Part shown: positions 26,629-35,600 of the stretch, one piece after another
How the letters are laid out: every line of letters starts with the position of its first letter
Position numbering within the stretch: the stretch's first letter is position 1
Source of the DNA: Asterias amurensis
Taxonomy: Eukaryota > Echinodermata > Asteroidea > Forcipulatida > Asteriidae
Direction of reading: 5' to 3'
Assembly: GCF_032118995.1 (NCBI RefSeq)
Contig: NC_092665.1
Span: 16,574,012-16,638,011 of the forward strand
DNA: 64,000 nt
Made by a program: the position numbers and the translations under genes
Notes under the pieces: model-generated
Database searches by the model: none
What the model was told of the DNA's origin: nothing
Seen by the model: the letters and a program-made list of their open reading frames with translations, nothing else

Positions 26629-29600
26629 GACTTGTAATGCGCACGTATCCACCCTGCTGGGTTTTTAAGGCGCAAAATAACGGACAGTCCTGTATACTGG
26701 TGTCTTGTATTAAAAAAGTCATTTTTACAAGCATTCCACTTCTTATCAAACTTTTTCAGGTTGTTGTCCAAAGCAATTTTTTTATCAGCATCAGTTCGGT
26801 CTTTCTTCTTCTACTTTCAAGCGCCTTGGTACTTTGGCGCTATATAAATCCAATTATTTGATCTGATCCACCCATCTTCCTTTTGATAGTTCTGGATGAC
26901 AGCTCTAGCTGTGACTTTACCAGTTCCTGCCGGTGTCTTCATTCCAGTCTTCACACTAGGAGCAGCATTTGGAAGACTGGTAGGAGAATGTATGGCTGCC
27001 TGGTTCCCACAAGGCATTCATACTTCAGAAGGAATTATCAATAAGGTCATTCCAGGTGGATACGCTGTCGTTGGTAAGTAAGCTCAGGTCATGTCTTAAG
27101 ACGTTAAGGTCAAGTCTCAAGACATTAAAGCCATTGGACACTTTCTGAACAGAACAAAAATTTGAAGTTCACAGATTTACAAATAACTTACAGGGTTTAC
27201 AGAAGGTAATGGTGAAAGACTTCCCTTGAAATATTATTCCATGAAATGCTTTACTTTCTGAGAAAACAATAAAACAATTATCCATTCTTGATATCGAGAA
27301 TAACAGATTTTTTTAAAACACATGTCATGACACGGTGAAACGTGCGGAAACAAGGGTGGGTTTTCCCGTATTTTCTCCCGACTCCGATGACCGATTGAGC
27401 CTAAATTTTCACAGGTTTGTTATTTTATATATAAATTGTGATACACAAAGTGTGGTTTTTGGACAATGCTGTTTGCTTTAAGGTTTAGTCTCAAAACATT
27501 AAAGGCACCGGCAAATTTAATAATTGTCAGAGACCAGTAATCTCACTTGGTGAGTAGAAAGCTGAGGTAAATACTCTTGTTTTGCTTTGTACATTTTTAG
27601 GAGCAGCAGCCTTGTCAGGAAGTGTAACTCACACCATATCAACTTCTGTCATAGTCTTTGAGCTGACTGGACAAATAACACACATCTTACCTGTCATGGT
27701 AAGTGACAACAGACAGAACACTGTCATTAGAAAGTGACTCTTTCAGTGGCTGCCTTTTTTGCCTTATAAACCTAAAATGCCTCCTTTTGTTTTGTTTTTT
27801 TACTTCTGATTTTTATTTTATTTTAAATATTGTTATTTTCGGAGAATGTACCTGTATGACCTTGGCACTGAAAGAGTTAAGAAAGTCTCTGGTAACAGTT
27901 CTAAAGTTGACAAAAGACTTAACTGTGTTGATTTTTTTCTATGAATGCAACTTGAACCGATGATGCTGTTTCTTGGTTAGGTTCCTCTATACAAATTTAA
28001 CCCCAAACCAAGGTTTTAACATTTTTTAATCTATGTTTTTGCTTACTCAGATGGCGATATTGATATCCAATGCTGTTGCTCAGTTATTACAACCATCTTT
28101 CTCAATCTTTGTTTTTGCTTACTCAGATGGCGGTATTGATATCCAATGCTATTGCTCAGTTATTACAACCATCTTTCTCAATCTTTGTTTTTGCTTACTC
28201 AGATGGCGGTATTGATTGCCAACGCTATTGCTCAGTTATTACAACCATCTTTCTCAATCTTTGTTTTTGCTTACTCAGATGGCGGTATTGATTGCCAACG
28301 CTATTGCTCAGTTATTACAACCATCTTTCTCAATCTTTGTTTTTGCTTACTCAGATGGCGGTATTGATTGCCAACGCTATTGCTCAGTTATTACAACCAT
28401 CTTTCTCAATCTTTGTTTTTGCTTACTCAGATGGCGGTATTGATAGCCAACGCTATTGCTCAGTTATTACAACCATCTTTCTCAATCTTTGTTTTTGCTT
28501 ACTCAGATGGCGGTATTGATAGCCAACGCTATTGCTCAGTTATTACAACCATCTTTCTCAATCTTTGTTTTTGCTTACTCAGATGGCGGTATTGATAGCC
28601 AACGCTATTGCTCAGTTATTACAACCATCTTTCTCAATCTTTGTTTTTGCTTACTCAGATGGCGGTATTGATAGCCAACGCTATTGCTCAGTTATTACAA
28701 CCATCTTTCTCAATCTTTGTTTTTGCTTACTCAGATGGCGGTATTGATTGCCAACGCTATTGCTCAGTTATTACAACCATCTTTCTCAATCTTTGTTTTT
28801 GCTTACTCAGATGGCGGTATTGATTGCCAACGCTATTGCTCAGTTATTACAACCATCTTTCTCAATCTTTGTTTTTGCTTACTCAGATGGCGGTATTGAT
28901 TGCCAACGCTATTGCTCAGTTATTACAACCATCTTTCTCAATCTTTGTTTTTGCTTACTCAGATGGCGGTATTGATTGCCAACGCTATTGCTCAGTTATT
29001 ACAACCATCTTTCTCAATCTTTGTTTTTGCTTACTCAGATGGCGGTATTGATTGCCAATGCTATTGCTCAGTTATTACAACCATCTTTCTATGATAGTAT
29101 AATCCAGATTAAGAAGCTACCATACTTACCTGATATCAGCCATGCTGGAGCCAAGTAAGTCCTTCATCTTAAATAGTAACAGTAGGCAATCCTTTCATGT
29201 AAACCAGACTATTTTGCACCTAAACCTGCTTTAATTGATTGACCCAGTTTGCCGATAGGGAGACCATATATATTGGGATAAGATGGCTCAGTTGGTAGAG
29301 TGCCGGTGTGTTAACCCGCAGGTAGCCGGTTCAAGTTAAGCTCTTCTCAAACCCAAGATCGTATATCCCTTTCTGGGGGATATGTTGATGACCTTATCTA
29401 TGAATGGCTAGAAGCAATACCATCAATTAATAATAGAAAGTTTGTTATCTATTACATTTCTGAATGATTATTGTTTCTTCATTATAGGACTTATGAGATT
29501 TTTGTTGAAGACATCATGGTACGATACGTGAAGTTTATCTCTTGGCTGTCGACCTACGGTGACTTGAAGGAACTCTTGGATACCTCTCCAAGACTTCAAT

Positions 29601-32600
29601 CCTTCCCCTTGGTAGACGCTCCAGGTAGGCCCTCCCCTCCCTCTCCCCTCCCCCTCCTATCCCCCTCCCATCCCCCTCCCATCCCCTCCCCCCCTCCCAT
29701 CCCCTCCCCCCCTCCCATCCCCCTCCCATCCCCTCCCCCCCCTCCCATCCCCTCCCCCCCTCCCATCCCCCTCCCATCCCCCAAGATGATATGTTGCCTG
29801 TTGGTGTGTGGATTGGATATTTTTACCCTCAGTATTTTCCTGAGTTCATACAGTATTACTGCAAGGTATGTGGGACTAGGTACGTATGAATTATGAGACC
29901 TACTCCTTTTACATAGCAGCATGTAATGGTTTACAAAATGCTGCGGCGCAATACACTGCTAATCAAACCAGAAACACCCGGGCAAACCCCTTCTCTTTTC
30001 AATAAGTGTACTTGTTTCTTTTACCTCATAGTTGATGGAGTTCTCATTCCTTTTTTCTTAATGTATATTTTTTCATTCATATAGAGTCAATGATACTACT
30101 GGGATCAGTACAGCGTAGTGAGTTAGAGTACATGTTAGAGAAGAAGATTGGTCTTGCAAGACGTCTTGTTGTAGTCCAAGAAAGGAAGAGAGCTCAAGGA
30201 GCTGCTGAGGTTCAACCAGGACCATCGGATCGATTCTCAGTCGTGTCATTCAATGCTAAGGTAAGTTAGAGGCATCTTCTAGGAGGTTAGAGCCGTCTGT
30301 CTCTTGAAAGATTGAGACATTAATGATGCTAGCTGGGTTAGTCTTGAGTAACTTTTAGGTCTCTGTTGGCCGGACGGTTGAATCCCCCCATGCTGTGGTT
30401 TGGGCATTGGCTTGGTGACCAGTCTTGTTTCTTTACCTTGTTCTTCCATTCTAAGTGCTATTGATCAATTGGCTGTTTTCAGAGCCAACACTCCCTCAAA
30501 AGAGAATAATTGCATGGTTGTACACGCAAGTTGACTATTATTTTGAGTTTGTTCTTGCAATATCTTAAATGAAAGCTTTTCAACTTTCCCACATCTATAA
30601 AACTACGTATTTTAATTTTATATGTAACTTTTTTTATGTCAAATCAGCCAGAATTCAGGTGTATGATTTTGACATAATCTGTTTCTTATCTTGCAGTCCG
30701 ATGATACCAACTCACAGGCAATCTCAATCAGGAACAGTGCTGACAATCGTAAGTTTTTGTACTTTGAGGTTCCATCAATTTTCACCAATATGTCAACAAC
30801 AAAAATTTTGAATTTATAAATTGCTGTTTTTCCTGCGAGGTTTGTATCAATTAAGAAGTGCAGGCATGGTATTCTTCCTACTTTGGTCTGATTTCAGATT
30901 TGTTTGGCCTTTGGATAAAATCAGAAAACTTGTGTACGTGTAGGTCCGCTCTTGTACTCAGTAAAATGTCTACTTGTTTCCAAAAACCAGATATCATGCC
31001 CAGAAGACTCGGTCTGTAACTTTTTTCCTGAATTTTGTTTGTTATTTTGTTTCAGCTTCTTCAGTCAGTCACAATAACTTAGAGGTAACTATAAACATCT
31101 GGAGTTTCATTATTTTGTTTTTTCTCGTATTGTCTCCTAGAAGTAAAACAGTTTCATTTTATTTCTTGATCACCTGGATGGGACTTTTACATGTTTCTCA
31201 CTTCAGTATCTAAACTGTGGTATAAATTGGTTCTTTTCCTCAAAATGTTATTTATGTATGGCTCCAAACATGGGTTCACATTTTGTTACAGAAACACAGA
31301 TTAACTCTTGCTGGTCTTGTAGTTTAACGAGTGAAACCGTTTTTATAGTTTTTTTGGTACAATATTGGTAAAACATCCTATTCACAGAACCTCAGACTTC
31401 CACAAAGCATGATACCTTCTAGGCTAGCATTGGGTGGACAGGTTTCTTCTGTACAGAATTATGCGTGAATGTCAAGCTTATTTTACAGGTTAGCATAGAA
31501 TTTTGCTTCTGTGCTTGGGCATTCCATGTTTACATAGGCATTCTTCGCTTACACAGCTTGTGCAGAAATTCAGCTCTTACCCTGTAAGCGAAGAATGATG
31601 ATTGCAAGCGCAGAATTTGGCAGTAAGGAGAGCCATGAAATGAAGCTGTTTATCTATGATTGGAGTCATACATTCAACCAGTTTTCATTCTTTATGGTTT
31701 TAATCTCCTTGGTGTTATTCATTTACATTTCCTTGGTGCTAATTTGAAACTATTTTTCCCATCTTTTCTTTTCCTCTCTGTTGAATGTTGGATGATAATT
31801 GTTAACTTATTTGTTATAACTAACGTGTTTTATACTTCTGTTGAATACAATTCCCTGATAACCTTTTTACTTCTTACTTAATATCAATATCTTATCCTGG
31901 TATTTCTATAATTTTTCTTACTAAATGATTAATTGGTTTTCACGGTACCTCTCATTCACATATGTAAATTCACTTTACCTACTTACTTATTAATTGGTTT
32001 TCCCGGTACTTTCCCATTTGTATGTTATTCACTTTTCCTGCTAACTTAAATTGACTTTCCCGGTACTTCCCTGAAATCCCATATAAATATATATATGTTA
32101 ATTCACTTTTCCTGCTAACTTATTAATTGGTTCCCGGTACTTGCCATTTGTTATTCACTTTTTCCTACTAACTTATGAATTGGTTTTCCTGGTTCTTCCT
32201 TGTTATCCCTGTATGTGATCATTTCCTTTGTTTTCCTTGTCTTTTCCATGTGCTGTATTTCACTCCTTGTGGGAATGCAACTTCCTGCGTATTCCCCCAC
32301 TCCTTCATTCCTTCATTCCATCGTAGCTTTCCCTTCAAGTCCTGCTTAGGAATTCCCCCCGCTCTACTCCTCGCTCTTCTCCTCGTTCTTCCCCAAGGAG
32401 TTCCTTCTCTGTGACTGGCAAGGTAGGGCAAAGACTTCTCAAAGAAGAAAAATCATGAATGAAGATCAGGGATGAGATTGTTCAGACTTTTGGCTGAATT
32501 CAGACTTTTTATGTCGGCATGGTAAAGAAAATCAGACATTATTTTTTTCCACAAATAAAGAAATCCTGCACATTGGTCTACTTCTCTAGTGCTTTTGATA

Positions 32601-35600
32601 CTGTTTCCAAAAGCTCCTTGGAATCTATAACCCCAGGGGTAACCAAAATGTAGAAATGCCATCATTTCAACATTAAACTTTGAATTTGTATCCAAGTTTC
32701 AGACTTTTTTGTTAGTAATGACGCTGGGGCACAGAAGAAATAAAAAGTCATTTATGGTAGGCCTCACGAATCAAGTGGGCTTTCAGAAGTTTTCCCTTGA
32801 CAGTGGTTTGCTGGCCAAATGCAAGTCGGAACTTGAGCAAGTGAAAATGCTGGCGGACTATTAAAATGACAAGCTATAAACTGGTCCCGCTGACCAGTCC
32901 TTGACAAAGAATTTCTTCTGCTAAAGATTTGTTTTTGTTCCCTCGCATGGTGTTATCCCTTTGCATGGTGTTAATGTGTGTCTGATTGCGTACTGTTAAA
33001 TGAACTTTCTGTGAAATCATGTTTATTCCAAGTTTCACTAATTCACTCTGCTTTCTGCTTCACTTAATTTGGTCAGAGTTTTTCCCACAAAAATGTGTGC
33101 CTTAATACTTAATTGTAAAATTAATGTTTGCTGTTTATCTGTGTGTAAAATTATGGCCGCTTATCTGTGTTGTTGTGCAATTGTGTTTTGCTTGAATGAA
33201 TGTGAAATGATGACCCCCATCTGGAGTTGAGCAATTTAAATCTTCCGTTGACTTATCTTGTTGATTTTGAATAATGAATGCAGGCTATAAGTTATTGGAA
33301 TGATTTGTTCTTCAAAAACAACTGTTTTGTGAATTTTCAGCTCTTTGTAAAATAACAAATGAGAAGAACTAATGATTCACACCTTCCCCTACTGGCATTG
33401 GATATTCACTCTAACCATCAATGTATCGATCAAATAACAATCAAAAGTTGAATGCAATGAGGGGTTCTAACCCTAGACCAGTTCTGTGTGATTTTTCAAA
33501 CATGTCCATAAACATACTTGTCCTGAACACAAAATCATGCAGTGGCTTTTAGCTTCAACTGATAGAAACACTTAAATTAGAACACCATTTAGCGTGACCC
33601 TTCACCATGTTCACACTGTATGCCGTGCCTCACTGTTTTGTTACAATGTCTATTTTGCTCGCCCCACCACCTAAGGGAATGTTAAAAGTATTTGGCTCCA
33701 GAGACAGCGTTCTGAGCTCTAGTAACGACTCCATGGATGGTACCACACGGAAACCTAAGGTTTATAAACTGGTAAGTTAACCCAGACGCACCTGCTACAG
33801 GTTGCGAACCATTATAGCCTAGAAGCATAGAGTGGCTTATTCACCCATCGACATGATATGAGATTTTACTGATTTCAAGATTTTTTCAAAACTCCTTGAG
33901 CCTCAAAGTGTACGTGAAAGGTGTAAAGTAGTCACCAAATGGGGGTAAGAAATAGTCCACATTGTGTCCAAACCTGTAGTTGTGTATTTCTGATGGTCCA
34001 TCAACCTCCTGAATTGTAACATCTGGGAGGATTCTGGCCTCCCTTAAGGGGGGCCAAGACCCATCTTAAGGAACTTTCATCCACATCTAATCTCATCCCT
34101 GCCCTTTGAAGAGCAAGAATCATAGATGTAGCTGTAGATGAAGTAACTTTAGTTCTGCCTTCAGAAATCACACTCAAAACAATTGAAAAAGTTGACAAAT
34201 TAAAAAGTAAAGTTTGAAAGCAGCTAAATTAGATTAGAGTGACAAGATGGTGATTGTGAAATCACCTTCATAATCCCGACGGTGGTTGAGATCATTCGAT
34301 GATAGATGATCTCAATCCAACTCGGGGACAATAAGATTCAGACAAACTTCACAGTTCCAATTCTGAAGACATTTTATGATAACATTTTTACACTGATAGA
34401 TCTAACAGAGCTAACACTCTTTGTGTCTGTAACATTTTAGCAAATGCTGCATCACACTTAATAACCACTCGGCATGGTTTTTATTTGGTTGTATTAACAA
34501 TCTTATCGATGTTGGCTGCAGTGTTTTTATTTTGGCATGATGAATGAAGCATTTAATGTCACATTAGAACTTATCCTTGTGTTTTTCACCACTCTTCCCA
34601 ATCTGTCGAGTTAATGTCTCTAATTTTCTCATAATAATAACTTCCTTGCCTTTTGTCCTATTTCCTCTATGGATATAATACGACCATATATTATGTGTTT
34701 TAATTTGTATTTTGTATCCCAAAAGCCTTTAGATTGTTAGTTTCGACACTTTTGCCTCCGACGAAGTAGAGAAGAAATGCTACATAACATTAGTTATAAA
34801 TGAATTAACACCAGTGCTATCATCAATAACAATAATCACAAAACTGTTTTTTATTAAGTATTGAATTGTCTCCATAGAAAAAAATAACTTGCTCTTCCGG
34901 TTTTTGTAGAACTATTACTTGTGATATATTTTTTATTATTGTACATGTGTATATTATTGTTGGCATATTGTGGATTTGTGCTCTTTATGATTTGTCATTG
35001 TTACTATTATTATTATGATTTTTTACAGCCGATTGGTGAGTTTGAAGACATGACAGGAGAAGAGGTACACACTACTATTACTCGATTTTACTTTTTATTC
35101 AGACTGTTTGGGAGGTTGGGGGTTGATGGGGGTTGTGAAAGAACCTTGTATGATCTGATTTACGCTTGAGTTATTACGCTTACCATTTGAGCAGTAGAGG
35201 TGAAGTTTGATGAAACTGATGATCTGTTTTAATCTTCACAGCTTGAAGAGTGGGAGACAGAAGAGTTGAAGCCTCAATTGGATTTCAGTGAAGTTCATAT
35301 CGACCCGGCTCCTTTCCAACTTGTTGAGAGAACATCTCTCCATAAGGTAAGTCATGAAGACCCCTCTATATTCCGACAACTCTATATTGGGACACGCCTA
35401 TATTTTGACATCGCTATACCCTGACATCTCTTGTTTCCGACACCCCTTTGTTCTGAGACCCCTGTGTTCCGACAACCATATATTCAGTATACATAACTCT
35501 AAGTTCCCAAAACCCCATGTCATTTATTTACTTAAATGTTTTTGATTCGGAAAACATTGATATATACTTGTTATATATTCTGTAATTACATTTGTTGTTT

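Noticed and set aside
28021-29090. CRISPR-like array
   Set aside because: Units are contiguous without unique spacers, derive from an exon border, and the genome is animal.
28033-29094. A ladder of overlapping 60-75 codon ORFs
   Set aside because: They are frame shadows of the 76-bp array; each starts at the exon ATG of one unit and stops two units later. Not separate genes.
29471-29922. Pro-rich (+) and Gly-rich (-) ORFs
   Set aside because: Both arise from reading exon 15 into the C-rich minisatellite; the true exon ends at the donor at 29,625.
32175-32431. Overlapping ORFs on both strands in intron 18
   Set aside because: Low-complexity CT-rich sequence without homology or conserved splice borders in the ClC frame.
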